64,000 bases of DNA from Epichloe hybrida (lineage: Eukaryota > Ascomycota > Sordariomycetes > Hypocreales > Clavicipitaceae): NCBI GenBank assembly GCA_019022495.1, contig JAFEKR010000033.1, forward strand, positions 1 through 64,000. Direction: 5' to 3'. A program made the position numbers and the translations under genes. Numbering within the stretch: the stretch's first letter is position 1; each line of letters opens with the position of its first letter. The notes beneath the pieces are model-generated. The model was not told where the DNA came from and searched no databases. It saw only the letters and a list, made by a program, of their open reading frames with translations. Below, piece after piece: positions 1-11,934 of this stretch.

Positions 1-328
1 CTAAGTAAGGTGGTGGCATTGCTAATACTAAGGCTTGCTGCCTTAGCTTAGAAAGTAATGGCATTAAGTTCCTTAGTAGGCGTGCTATAGGATATATTTA
101 CTATATAGTTGCATTAGGGCTAGAATCCCTCCTAGAAGATTGCCTAGTATGTCTAGACTTACTACTAGAGGAATTCCGTAGCCCTAGTACTATTATTACT
201 GCTTTTATCTATTTCTTAGCTAGCAAAGAAAGCTCTAGTTTTATAGGTAAACTATAAAGGCATTTCTCTAGCTATAGTAAGGGCAAGCCTAGTGGTAGTG
301 GTGTTATATTACCTTAGCTTACATTATT
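1..328. repeat. Telomere-associated repeat, distal copy
   Basis: This 328-bp block is repeated base for base at 393-720, with the telomere array between the two copies. It opens with ctaa, which looks like the end of another CCCTAA unit, so the window probably starts at or very near a chromosome end. The frame with codons starting at positions divisible by 3 stays open from 9 to 254. It is then broken by TAA at 255-257 and TAG at 315-317, which RIP would produce from CAA and CAG. The encoded product is not recognised. The copy is cut off at 328, where telomere repeats begin. Confidence 0.9.
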
Positions 329-330
329 AA

Positions 331-396
331 CCCTAACCCTAACCCTAACCCTAACCCTAACCCTAACCCTAACCCTAACCCTAACCCTAACCCTAA
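331..396. repeat. Telomere repeat array (CCCTAA x11)
   Basis: Eleven uninterrupted CCCTAA units. This orientation on the plus strand means the chromosome end lies to the left. The array is interstitial within the window, because 328 bp of telomere-associated sequence lies outside it. The last unit overlaps the first bases of the proximal 328-bp copy. Confidence 0.97.
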
Positions 397-720
397 GTAA
401 GGTGGTGGCATTGCTAATACTAAGGCTTGCTGCCTTAGCTTAGAAAGTAATGGCATTAAGTTCCTTAGTAGGCGTGCTATAGGATATATTTACTATATAG
501 TTGCATTAGGGCTAGAATCCCTCCTAGAAGATTGCCTAGTATGTCTAGACTTACTACTAGAGGAATTCCGTAGCCCTAGTACTATTATTACTGCTTTTAT
601 CTATTTCTTAGCTAGCAAAGAAAGCTCTAGTTTTATAGGTAAACTATAAAGGCATTTCTCTAGCTATAGTAAGGGCAAGCCTAGTGGTAGTGGTGTTATA
701 TTACCTTAGCTTACATTATT
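393..720. repeat. Telomere-associated repeat, proximal copy
   Basis: Exact copy of 1-328, shifted by 392 bases. Its coding-like frame has the same two stops, TAA at 647-649 and TAG at 707-709. Unlike the distal copy it runs on without a telomere break. The same frame continues past 720 into a leucine-rich open stretch ending at 1081, again through TAA/TAG codons. This makes it the parent of the truncated distal copy. Confidence 0.9.
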
Positions 721-861
721 GCTCTCCCCTTAATTGCTATTGCTATAGAGATTAATATTACTATTAATATAGCTATAGCTATTGCTACTACTAAATAGAA
801 ATGTGTTATTATTGCTATACTACGCTAATCTTATTAGGCTTATGGCCTATGGCATAAGCTA

Positions 862-948
862 TAGTAATCTTATTAGCGTAACCTATGCTATAGACTATAG
901 TAATCTTATTAGCATAACCTATGCTATAGACTATGGTAATCTTATAGG
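862..948. repeat. 36-bp tandem repeat
   Basis: Units start at 862, 898 and 934 and share the core taatcttattag followed by acctatgctatagac. The third unit is incomplete. Because the period is divisible by 3, it keeps a reading frame open by chance. Confidence 0.8.
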
Positions 949-1618
949 GCTATGTGTGCTAGTATACTATATAGACCTAGCTAGTTTTATAAGGGTTTTA
1001 AGGGCAAACTATAGTAATATAAAGTTAAGAGAATTAATTTTATTCTTATGCTTATATTTGCTAGCCTTATATGCATTATAGTGCACTAGTGTCTTAGATA
1101 GAGAGCTACTAGTAATAGCTACTTAGTATTAAAGTGGCGTAAATAGCTCCTTAGCCTTAGGGGAGTTTATATATAATAGGAGTGAAATAGAAGGTATTAA
1201 AGAGAGTGTGCTTTAAGTAGTGCTTTAGTAGTTAGTGTTATATCTTAGTGCTTTTACTAGGGAAGGGAATATAGTAACTTAATTTACTTTATTTAGCTAT
1301 GCTTACTTAGGAGCTACTTATTACTATAGTTAACTAGATTTTTCCTGCTGTTTTCTCTTATAGTATTTTCTATTATATGCTTATTTCTTAGTAAGCTTTT
1401 GCTCTTTAAAGATAGCTACTTAGCTATGCTATAGTTATTTAGCTATGGTAAAAATAAATAAGGAAGAAATTAGAATATACGTGTGTAATATATATAATAT
1501 ATGTGATATGTGTGATGTGTGTAATATGTGTAATGTGTGTGTGTTTAATTCTGTCTATATAGTATATAGTATACGAAATATGCGTAGTATATATGTGTTA
1601 TTTTAATCTATAGAATTA

Positions 1619-1644
<26 letters not shown>
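1619..1644. repeat. (CT)n microsatellite
   Basis: Thirteen CT dinucleotides, followed by a further imperfect pyrimidine run to about 1655. Confidence 0.9.
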
Positions 1645-1652
<8 letters not shown>

Positions 1653-2025
1653 TTAGAGCTTATAGATATAGCATAATATGCGTACGTGCGTGCGTGGAAA
1701 TCTTATATATGTGTATGTGTGTGTATGTGTGTGTGTGTGTGTAGGGGGCGTGTGTAAAGCTAATAGTAGTTTTCTTAGTGGTTATAAAAACATTAGACAC
1801 CCCTTATAAACTATTAGAATAACCCTATAGACCTATAAATTACCCCTTTAGAAAATATAGGGCTACTGTATAATAGTAAGTATAGTGCGTGTATAAGTGT
1901 GTTTAGGCGGGAAATGCGTGCGTGGCTAGGTACTAGTGGCGTGCGCGTGGGGCCGTGTTGCACGAACGCCGCCGAATTTTTGACCTCGACCCTAGCCCTG
2001 TGGGGGTATCTGATATAGCTAACTA

Positions 2026-3235
2026 TAGGTGTTAAGTGCTAGCTTATACTAGCTTATACTAGGTTATACTAGCTTAAGATAGCTTCTAATAGCTTATACT
2101 AGCTTAGAATAGCTTAAAATACTAATATTACTTAGAATATTATTAGTGTTAAAGTTTAATAAAATATATATAACTAATAAATAAATAAAATATAAATACT
2201 AGTAATTAGAAGTAGATTACTATAGTAAAAGCTATAGTTTTTAATAACTTAGTATTTTAAGGTTTTTAAAAATATTAATATTATAAAAATGTTTTCTTTT
2301 TTATGTTTTTTAAAATAATAAAAGTAAGATAATAGTAATAATAGTAACTAAGGTTATTAAAGTTATTAAATCTCTTATAATAAGTATAGTATATTGTATA
2401 AAAGTTAGTCTTACTATTATTTTTAAAAATAAGTTAAACTTATTTCTATAGCTTATTTAAGCTATATAGGGTAACTAAAATATACTATTAAGAATCTATT
2501 AAAATATTATAAATATTTTCTATTATATTCTTTCTTTATATATTATTATAATAAGATATATAAAGTTACTATATATAACTTCTTAAAGCTTTAGAATTAT
2601 AAAGCTTAAAGTAATATTTAATTAGTTTAAATAGTAAATAAATAGTTTAAGCTTTTTTTAAGTTCTTATTTTATTAATAATAATATTTGAGTACTAAGTA
2701 TATAGTCTATTAACTTATAGATATTTATTTAGATTTCTAATTTAATTTAATTATATTAGTTTAGGGTATTTTTTAATTAAATTAATTAAATTAATAAAAG
2801 AAATATAAAATAATTCCTAATAATAGTAAATAAAATAATTAGAAGGTTTTTCTTAAAGTTATATTAGTAAAATAAAGTAATAAGTATAATCATGTTATTA
2901 AAAAGGTATAATATTATAAATAACCCTAGTTATAGTAAAATTCTTAAAAAAAAGTAAATATTATAAATTCTATAACTAATTAAGTAAAATAGGTAATAAT
3001 AAAAGCTTCTATATAACTAGCTTTCTTTTAATCCTTATAATAACATTATATAATAAAAAGGCCCACTTTTTTTTTACTAACACTACATTTATAGTTTTTG
3101 TAGTTAGTGTAGTTAGTAACTACACTAACTACACTACATAATACAATACAATATATACAATACACTAACTTAAATACAATACAAATACAAAATTTTCCTA
3201 AAAACTACACTAACTACACTACAAACAATACTCTG
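2026..3235 (-). mobile_element. hAT-like non-autonomous element B (partial)
   Basis: The right end finishes in caatactctg, the same terminus as the complete element at 36535-45609. The block is the reverse complement of that element's left half. It contains a 10-bp minisatellite (agcttatact type, about 2040-2120) and the conserved stretch with AAAAAGGCCCACTTTTTTT near 3060. Subterminal copies of gtagttagtgtagt and its complement fill 3080-3230. The left terminus is missing and its boundary near 2026 is approximate. It abuts a Gypsy element at 3236, and the next 8 bases (ctagtgac) would be the target duplication expected of a hAT element. No transposase frame is present. Confidence 0.65.
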
Positions 3236-6200
3236 CTAGTGACCTAGCACTAATATTATAAGTATGGCCCTAATTATATATCTAGATGTATCTATCTTCA
3301 CTCTAAGATACGCAAGTAAGTTAAAATACACTAAAATTAGCGCTTCCTAAAATCTTTATTAAAGCTCTCTAAATACTACTAGCTTATAGGGTTTTAGTTT
3401 AAATATCACTAGTTAATTCCCTCTAAGGCAATCTGTTAATAGAATAATAACTTTACTATACTATTTAATAAAATAGCAGTAAAATCTAGTAAAACTAAGA
3501 AATAACTAAATATTAAAAACACTATATAGTATTAGCTAGGTTATAATTACTTTAACTCTTACTAGGTTTATTATAATACCTTTCTCTAATATCTTAAAGC
3601 CTAAAAATTTAACTTCCTTAACTAAAAATTAACACTTCTTAAGGTTAATAAAAAGACCTACCTCTTTAAACCTATGTAAAACTTATTTAATATACTTTAT
3701 ATAATCTTTAACGTTACTACTATATATTAGTATATTATCTAGATAAATAATATAAGTCTTATTAATAAGTCCTTTAAGAGCATTATTAATATACTCCTAA
3801 AAAGTTACTAGTATGTTAACTAGTTTAAATAGTATTACTAATATTTAAAGTAACTATATTAATAATAAAATGCTATTTTTTACTTATTACCTAAGTAAAT
3901 ATATAGCTAGTAATATATATCTTTTAAATCTAAGACTATAAAAATAACTATGCTTACTAATTAATTAAGAATTTTAGTAATAAGGGGCAAAGGGGCCTTA
4001 TTCTTAATTATAATCTTATTTAGGCCCTTATAATTTATATAAAGCCTTAATTTCCTTCCTTTCTTTAAAATAAATAAAATTAAGGCTTTAGCTAGGCTAA
4101 CTAATCTTTTAATTTACCCTTTAAGCTATATACTTATAAGGTACTCTCTAAGAACCTCTAGCTCTCTCTTAGCTAAATTATATATAGGCCCTTAAGGTAG
4201 TGTTTTCCCTTCTTCTAATTTAATTATATAAGTATAACTACTTAGTTTAGGAAGCTTACTTACTAACTCTTTAAAGAAAATATTTATAAACTCCCTATAT
4301 TCTTCTAGGATTATTAGTATAAAGCGCTTAGTGCTTTTATCTTAATTTAATATAGCTTCTTTATTACTTATGTTTTCTAAAATTAGTATAACTATAATAT
4401 CTTTACTTTTTTACTATAAATAAGTATACTCTAGGATTTATATAGCTACTTTACTATTTATTTATATATCTATTATTACTAGGTTTTTTAATTAACCTTC
4501 TCTTTTTTCTTTTTAATTTTTATTTTCTAGAATACTTAGCCTAATCTTTATTACTTCTAATAATAAAGTAACTACTACTATTTTTTTCTCTTTATATACT
4601 TACTACTTATTATAAGTAAAGAAAAGATATTTTATTATTACTAGATATCTCTAGTATTTATACTTCTAATATATAATTATAGGTAAATACTCTTTAATCT
4701 AGTTTATACCTAGAATTATCCCTTTACTTATATTAGGAATAAAGTAACTAACTTAGTAAACCTTTATCAATCCTATACTATCTTTTATCTTAACTAATTT
4801 TTTTAAAATTCCTTAATATAAAATCACTTTTTTACTTACACTTTTTAGTATCTTATTTAATTAGATTATATTCTCTTAATCCTTTTTTAATAATAATTTT
4901 AGATAAATTATTAAAGACTATATACTTATATTAAATAGCACTTATATAGCTAACCACTAGTTATTTTATTATAGAGATACTTATATTCTTATTTTATTAT
5001 CTATAGGGTATTTTATAGTAAGATTATATTCCTAGGTCTATACTAATTAAACTAGTATTATATTAGGAAATATAGCTTTATTACTACTTTCTCTATATTT
5101 TTTAGTTATATACTTAGTACTTTTATAAGTAAAATAATCTAGTGCTTAATAAGCTAGTAAAGTATACCTAGGCTTTTTATATTTATAGTATACTAAAAAT
5201 AATCTTTTCCCTTAGTCTTTACTTTATTATTATACTTTATTTATAAGTAATATAAAATAAGAGTATTACCTCTTTTTTTTTAAAGTCCTAACCTTTATTA
5301 TTATTTTAGCCTAAACTTATTATAACCTTTACTTTCTTACCCTAGCCTTATAGTTAGCTTTAGGATATTAGGATTTTTTAACTAATTATTTACTTTTTTA
5401 TAGTATTATTTAAGCTATTTAAAAAGATTATAATTCTTAGATATATAAGGATTTCTTTAGGTAACTTAGCTTTTACCTTATCCTAAGCTTATATAAAGGA
5501 TTAAAATAATTAGTTATTCTTTTACTTAAGATTTAGTAATAACCTTATTACTTCTAAGTATTTTATACTTATATCTATTATTTTAGTTTTTAACTATTTT
5601 AGAAAATTTACCTAGGTAATTAATAAATAATCTATATACTTATTTATAGCTATATAATATATTTACTATTACTTTATATTACTAGCTAAGTAATTACTTA
5701 TATATATTACCTTAGTTATATTATCCTTAAAGGTATAGTAGTTTAATTTAAATAGTATATCTAAGTTTACTAAGAAATTCTATAGGCTTTTATATATTTC
5801 TTCTTTATATATAAGCATTTTTATTTATATTTTAATAAAACTACCTTACTATATAATTACTACTAAGTTACTATAAACTATAAGTAAAATTATAGCTAAT
5901 GTTTAAGGAGTAATTATAAGTCTAGTTTAAGGTCTAGCTAATCCTAGATTTACCTTAAGCTCTTTAATTTATACCTTTATTTATAAGACCTCTTATTTTC
6001 TCTAAAGGTAATATAGCTTAGATTATATAACCTTATAGTGTTATTATAATACCCTTTTTTCTTTAGATATATTATCTATACCTTTACCTAAATTAGGATT
6101 AAGTAGCGTTTATTATACCTTATTATTATCTATAGTTCTAGATTATAGGGGTTCTTTATTTTCCTAATTATCTATAGCTTTATTATTATAAGGTACTAGT

Positions 6201-6556
6201 GTATTTCTTATAAATCTTTAGAGTATTAGCTATATAATAATCTAGCTAATAGTTTATATCCTTAAAAAGGTTAAGAGAGATTAACTTATTATAGCTTATA
6301 CTAAAAGGTTAAGAATAAAGTAATAGCTAAGACTATTATAATTACTACTAGATAAATACTAGCTAGGGGTAAGTGTGTAAAGGTTTAAATCTCTAACCTA
6401 GCACTAATAATATACATAGTCTTTAATAAATACCTTACTTTATAAGCATATAGCTATCTTATAGCTAGCTAGCCTCTTTGTTATTTATATAGCCTAAAGG
6501 TTCTCTAAAGACCTGCTTTGATAAATATCCTATCTTTAACCTCTGCGCTCCTAACA
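3236..6556 (-). mobile_element. Ty3/Gypsy element G2, copy 1 (5' part, RIP-degraded)
   Basis: It is colinear with about 31224-34563 and shares its terminus, which read on the minus strand begins TGTTAGGAGCGCAGAGG. Read on the minus strand, the segment runs from that LTR end through gag and protease territory into reverse transcriptase. RT-like phrases are readable once TAA/TAG are taken as former CAA/CAG. The copy stops at 3236, where hAT-like element B begins, so RNase H and integrase are absent. The frames are saturated with TAA/TAG stops. No second LTR is present. Confidence 0.75.
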
Positions 6557-6739
6557 CTAGATAACATGTTTGAGATTTTTATTTTTTAATAGGCAGTGAT
6601 CTTGCCTCAAATTAAAGCAAAAAGGATATTTACGAAATAAATAATAAATGATTTGTTACATTAAAAAAATACCAAAACATTCCCACTTATCTCTTCTATA
6701 CTAAACGTGCTAACATTGTTCGAACATTGTTCGTTAACA
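6557..6739. other. Boundary between RIP-degraded repeats and the gene island
   Basis: Base composition changes within about 150 bp, from AT-rich repeat to normal coding DNA. The motif gaacattgttc, itself nearly palindromic, occurs in two near-overlapping copies at about 6711-6733, directly downstream of the synthase stop codon. It could be part of the 3' untranslated region. I see no polyadenylation signal strong enough to call. Confidence 0.5.
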
Positions 6740-7600
6740 TTAAGCTAACGCATCTGCCACGATGCCTATATTCTTTGCGACAATGGTCGCTAGCTTAGTG
6801 AAAGTGAGCGTAGACGCCAGAAGCTGCTGGAATGGATAGTCAAGCCCGAAATTCTTAAACAGCCACGTCCGCATATCTGACCCAATCATACTGTCGAGAC
6901 CGTAGCTAGCGATCGACGGCCCATTCAGATCTATATCTTCAACGGGGATCATGAGTATGAATCCAACGCGCTTGGCAATGTGTAGAGCTGTAGCCTGAAT
7001 AGCGGCGTCGTAGTCACCCTTTTCCAGCGCCTCCTTGACTGTTTCCGCGAAGCTCTCGGCGCCTCGGCACCCTGCGCTAGCATTCTGCTTGCTCGCGGCC
7101 TCAATGGCGGCACGGACGTGGCAGAAACGCGCATCCCAATACCAGTACAGATCCGTGGCATCCAGCGACGCGAACGATATCGTGGCGCTTAGGCGAGACG
7201 CGTCCATTCCCATGAAAACGGTGTCAGCGCGGCCTTGCGCCATGGCAACTTCGAAGCCGCGCAGCATCTCCTCTTCGTCAATACCATAGAGGCCCTTACG
7301 TGTGAGAGAGGCCTCCAGACCTTCCGTCTCGGCCACCACACCGACATCCAGGACCATGGGCAAGGCGAGACATGTCGCGGGCAGACCATGCACCATGCGG
7401 AAGCGCACGAGCGACTCGAGCACTCCGTTGGCGGCACTGTAGCTGCTCTGGCCAGTGTTGCCGAGGAGAGCAGAAACGGAGCTTGTGACAACAAAGAAGT
7501 CGAGGTTTAGCGAGGGTACGTCTTGCAGAGCGTTGTGCAGTGCAACGGCTCCTCGTGCCTTGGGTGCCATGCGTCGAAGAGCCTGCCTTTTCAATTTCTT
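6740..7600 (-). other. KR C-terminal half and ACP of the synthase (frame-shifted segment)
   Basis: Open frame downstream of the KR deletion. It keeps the KR residues I would expect for catalysis: Lys in PKARG, Ser in TSSVSA, and Tyr and Asn in SYSAANG. The linker VLDVGVVAETEGLE is typical of fungal reducing synthases, and the terminal carrier protein has its phosphopantetheine serine in YGLDSM. The stop is TAA at 6740-6742. In the present sequence this segment is out of frame with the rest of the gene. Confidence 0.85.
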
Positions 7601-7775
7601 CAATGACAGCAGCGGCCTGCGGTTTATCGGTGCCAGAGCGGGAAATGAAGGCGAAATGGCGGGCTCCAAGCTTCATCATACGCTTCGTCAGGCTGCGGCC
7701 CAGGCCACCAAGGCAGCCGACAAGAAGATATACCGCGTCACCAGAGAGACGGCAGAGATTCTGAGCTGGCAGCAT

Positions 7776-7839
7776 CTGTTCGTAAGCATAATAAGGGTTA
7801 GTCATTGATTTTCTAGCACTGCGCAGTTGTCGAACTTGC
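7776..7839 (-). other. GC-AG intron of the polyketide synthase
   Basis: The donor is GCAAGT, a branch-like CTAAC lies about 20 nt before the acceptor, and the intron ends in AACAG. Its 64 nt are exactly what is needed to move from the frame that stops at 7813-7815 into the frame that encodes the start of the ketoreductase (GDAVYLLVGCLGGLG). Without it the gene appears to have a second lesion here. Confidence 0.75.
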
Positions 7840-10800
7840 CTTGAACTCGTCACTTGAGCGAAGGCTAATGATTTGCCTCTTGGAATCACCATGACCAGCA
7901 CTAGTACCAGCATGATCGCCATTGACCAATATAGCATCCGATGAAAGAATTTCAGGATGCTGCTCTATCTCCCGGAGACAGCTTGCTAGGACTAACGAAG
8001 ACGGAGCCGCGCTGGCAGGCGATGCCACGAAACAGGCACCGCGCGCAAAGGGACCTGCATCAGGCACCAGCAGCTTAGATTCGCTGTTCAAAAGCATAAA
8101 ACGGCCCGAGGCTGGAATACGTCTCCAGATCTCACGACTAAGGTCCGCAAAATCGTGAGCGAGAACAGCGATTTCGTGAGCAGACTCAGCCTTTGCCTCA
8201 AGATGGCGCACGAGACTTTCGACATCATGTGCAGCCAGAAGAGTCGCGTCTTTGAATGTCGTCAGCAGTTCGTAATGCTCGAGTTCTTCTTTGGAACGAG
8301 TTGCAATCGCCAGGCTCCAGCCGTGGGCACTGCAGAGTCGGGCCAATACCTCTAGGGTAGCTGTTGGTCCAGGCAGTGCTAACAACACGTGACCAGATTG
8401 CAGCTGCGTCTTGTGCAGCGTCAGGTCGACAATCTTTGCAAGATGGCCTAGTGTCTGGAGATATTTGGTGCTGTTTCCCGAGGTAGCTTGGTTTTGGTTG
8501 TCGAAGGTTGCAAAGACAGCAGTATGGGCGACCGTAGCTAGTTCACCAGAAACAACACAGACAGCATAACGACCGATCACCGCAGAGTCGACAGCTTCAC
8601 CAGCCCTGAAAACGGTGCCAGCTGCCAAAACAGTCTTCATATGTGGCACCGGCGCTTCTGTCATTGACAACTGAATCGCAACCTCATTTGGCGCCAGCTT
8701 AGCGTGCTGACCAACTGGCTCAAGGCAAGCCTCGCCATCCATCACCCGCACCTTCATCGGCTCGCCCACGGGCACAGAGCCACGGGGTAAATCAGAAACA
8801 CTGGTGACACCCTCAATCTCACGATTGATTTTGTCGTCTGGGGCAAGGCGCGAGACGTGTACTACGCCATTGCTGATCCAGAACTCATTGTCACAGCCAG
8901 ACACTTTGGTGTCAGCCTGTGAAAGGAGCTCGAACACCGCGCGACCAACGACACGGAGCGATTCGTCTTTGCTGTAGTCGAGTAGAACGACGCGGGCCGC
9001 TGCCATCTCAGAGCACAGGACGCGCAAAAAGCCGGCAGCCATGCCACCAACCATGGAGTGGCCCTCCTGAACGCCCTTGGTCAGCCACAGGACAGGAGTG
9101 GAAGCGGCAAAGACCTGCTTCAAGGCGGTGAATGAGGCCGCGTTCAGGGAAGAGAAGAATTGGCCGTTGGTATCATCAACGACAACGTATGCGTCCGAGT
9201 TTCCGTTGTATTCGGAAAGAGTCTTCTGCGCAACGCTGTTTCCTGTGGCCTGTAGGGCGGCGGCTAGGTCTCGGGAGCTCTCTGTATCATGGAACGAGAG
9301 CAAAGTAATTGGCGACAGATGGTTATCCTGAGTAACCTCTCGGCCTTTTTTCTGGAGGGCGTAGTAATCGCCTACAACAAGAGCCGACTCAGGCACAACT
9401 GAGGCGTCGTTGACGAGTCCAAGAACCCACCCTTCGTCGTTGGTGAGAGGCAGCACCTCCTTCGAGTTACACTTGCCGACGACGACAACGTCAAAGGACT
9501 GCTTCTTCAATCCAGGATCCCAAGCCTCGATTTCAGAGGACACGGGCTCCAAAGTAACCATGCCAGTAGCCTTCTCAGAGGTTATGGGTGCATTGTCCCC
9601 TGTGTAGCCGACCTTGACAGCCACAGCACTGGGCACTTGGTGGATGACAGCGTCAACAACATCGGCGGTGGGCGACCCGAAAATGAAAACGCTGCTGACA
9701 GATTTACGGTGAGCCACTAGCCCAACCAGCTCGCTCAAAGTGTGTGTCTTGTCTCTGCGCAAAACAGACTCGACAGTCTTGCCAGTTGCAATCTTGGACA
9801 GATCAGGCTTCCAGGTAGACACCGAGAAAGGCGCAGGTGGCGCAACGTCGCCAGCCAACACGGGGACCGCGGCCTCATAAGAGACGCAGGCAATGTTCTT
9901 GATGTCCAGAAGCGTCTGGCCACTCTTGCCTTGGAGCTGCAAATCGCTCTTGAAGCGGCGATCATCCAACAAGCCGGACCAGGCGAGAGCATGGCCCACA
10001 TCTACGTCTCCAGCGCCAGGGAACGCCATGGATACCTCCTCAATGCGCGTGGGCACAACGCCCCACGACATCTCTCTGTGTTTACCGGCGTGGATCGAGA
10101 TGATGACGAGGTGCAAGCAAGCATCAATCGTCGAAGGGTGAATCACAGCCCGAGACTCGCCCTGAATCAGGCCAGACGTCTCTTGCACCACCACGTCACC
10201 TGCAGCATGCAAGCTGCCGTTGGTGAGGGCGTACTTCATCTGCTGGAACGCAGGACCGTAATGGAAGCCAACACGCTTAAAAGCGTCGTACCAGCGACGA
10301 GCAGGCACATACTGGTCCAGAGCCTTTTCGACAACGGGACATCTGGCTTGGTTCATGGAGCCGGCGGAAGTCTCGGCGCGGATACGGCCAACACAGTGGG
10401 AAATCCACTTGCCTTCTTCCGAGCATGATTCAATGGTGAAGGAGTACCAACCCGGAGTGTCAGATGGCAGCAGAGACAACAACGTCTCGACTCCTTCGTC
10501 CCCAGCATTCGGAATGCTAAGCGCAATCTTGAGGTCAACGTCTCGGAGCGTGATACCTCCAAGCGTTGTTTCCTTGCCTCCTTCTTCCGTCTCGTAGACC
10601 TGACGGGCGGCTTCAATAGCCATGGCGAGGTATCCGGCGGCTGGGAAAATGGCACTTCCGCCGAGTCTGTGGTCAGCGAGCCACGGGACGTCTCGCACGC
10701 TAAGAATATTGCGCCAGACTCGGTTTCCTGAAGACAGGCCCGACACGCGGCTGCCAAGCAAATCATGGCGAGGGTACGCACGACCGCGCTGCTCAGCGCT

Positions 10801-11934
10801 CCCACGGGGCTCATACCAGTGCGAACGCTCGTAGTTCCACGGGTACGGAGGCAAATCGACCAAGAGGTATTGCGTACGAGGCTTGCGGAAGGCCGACTTG
10901 TCACGCTCGTCATAGGCGGCCGCGTTGACTTCTTCCAGGCGCACGGGATAGTTGGTCAGGAAAAGAGAGCCGGCAACTGAAAGAAGCTGGTCGGCATCGT
11001 TTTTGTTGCGGACCATGGATGCAATGTATGTCAAGCGATCCAACTTGGCTGCCTGGCGAATCTGCTTAAAGGGGCCGGCGAGTGCAGAGTGCGGTCCAAC
11101 TTCCAGCGCCACGGTGACGCCGCCGAACGCTTCGTCGGCAGCCATGTGCTGCACGGCTTCGTCGAAGCGTACTCGCCGGGTCAGGTTCAGGCAGAAATAG
11201 TCTTCCGTCAAGACGTTGCCGGTCACGCGCTCACCGGTGACAGACGAGACCATTTCGGAACGAGCACGGCGCCATCGGCGGTCCTCTCTGGTCAGAAGCG
11301 CCACAGACGATGAAAGAAGAGACTTGTAAGCCAGCGCCGCATCGTCCATGTGCGGCGAGTGGTAGGCCCTACCAGTCTTGAGCTCGTGGACAAAGATGCC
11401 CTGGGCGTGAAGAGACTCGCCCAGCTGAGCAATAACCTCCACCCGACCACTCACGGTCACGCTCTGAGGCGAGTTCTCGCAAGCAATGCAGGCGTCTGAC
11501 ATATCGAGAGGGAGATGTGGCTTCACTTCCTTTGCGCCTAGACCAACAGCCAGCATGGAGCCGGTGGTGGAGTGCGACTGGACCGCCACACCGCGGCAGT
11601 AAGCGGCGACGATGGCTTCGGGAGCGCTGATGAGACCGGCGGCGTAGGCAGCCGCAATCTCGCCGGAGGAGTGACCGACACTGACGACGGGCTCGACTTC
11701 CCACTGCGAGAAGAGCTCCACCAGGGCGATCTGGACGGCCGTGCAGAGTGGCTGCACGACGAGGGGCTCGGCGAGGCTGGCTGCTGCGTCGACGGGGTCC
11801 GCGAGGAGCACGTCTGCGAGTTTGAATGTAGGGGTCGGCTTCATCTGCGCGAGGATGCGGTCCAGGCTGTGAATCACATCTGCAAAAATGGGAAACTCGA
11901 CCATGGCCACTCGGCCCATACCAGCCCATTGAGC

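Larger units (their letters stand above)
721..2025. other. Subtelomeric AT-rich region without a supportable gene
   Basis: Low-complexity, CpA-poor sequence. It holds a 36-bp tandem repeat (about 2.4 units, 862-948), a (CT)13 tract at 1619-1644 and a GT-rich tract at about 1701-1742. A short CpG-containing patch lies at about 1905-2000 and stands out against the surrounding RIP-depleted DNA. An open frame of 99 codons at 782-1081 is leucine-, isoleucine- and tyrosine-rich and is partly made of the 36-bp repeat. I do not consider it a gene. Confidence 0.6.

Noticed and set aside
782..1081. 99-codon open frame as a gene
   Set aside because: It is low-complexity Leu/Ile/Tyr text, partly encoded by a 36-bp tandem repeat, and does not begin with ATG.
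7813..7860. Frameshift ending the synthase at 7813
   Set aside because: A 64-nt GC-AG intron with a good branch point restores the frame exactly, so I treat this as splicing rather than damage.
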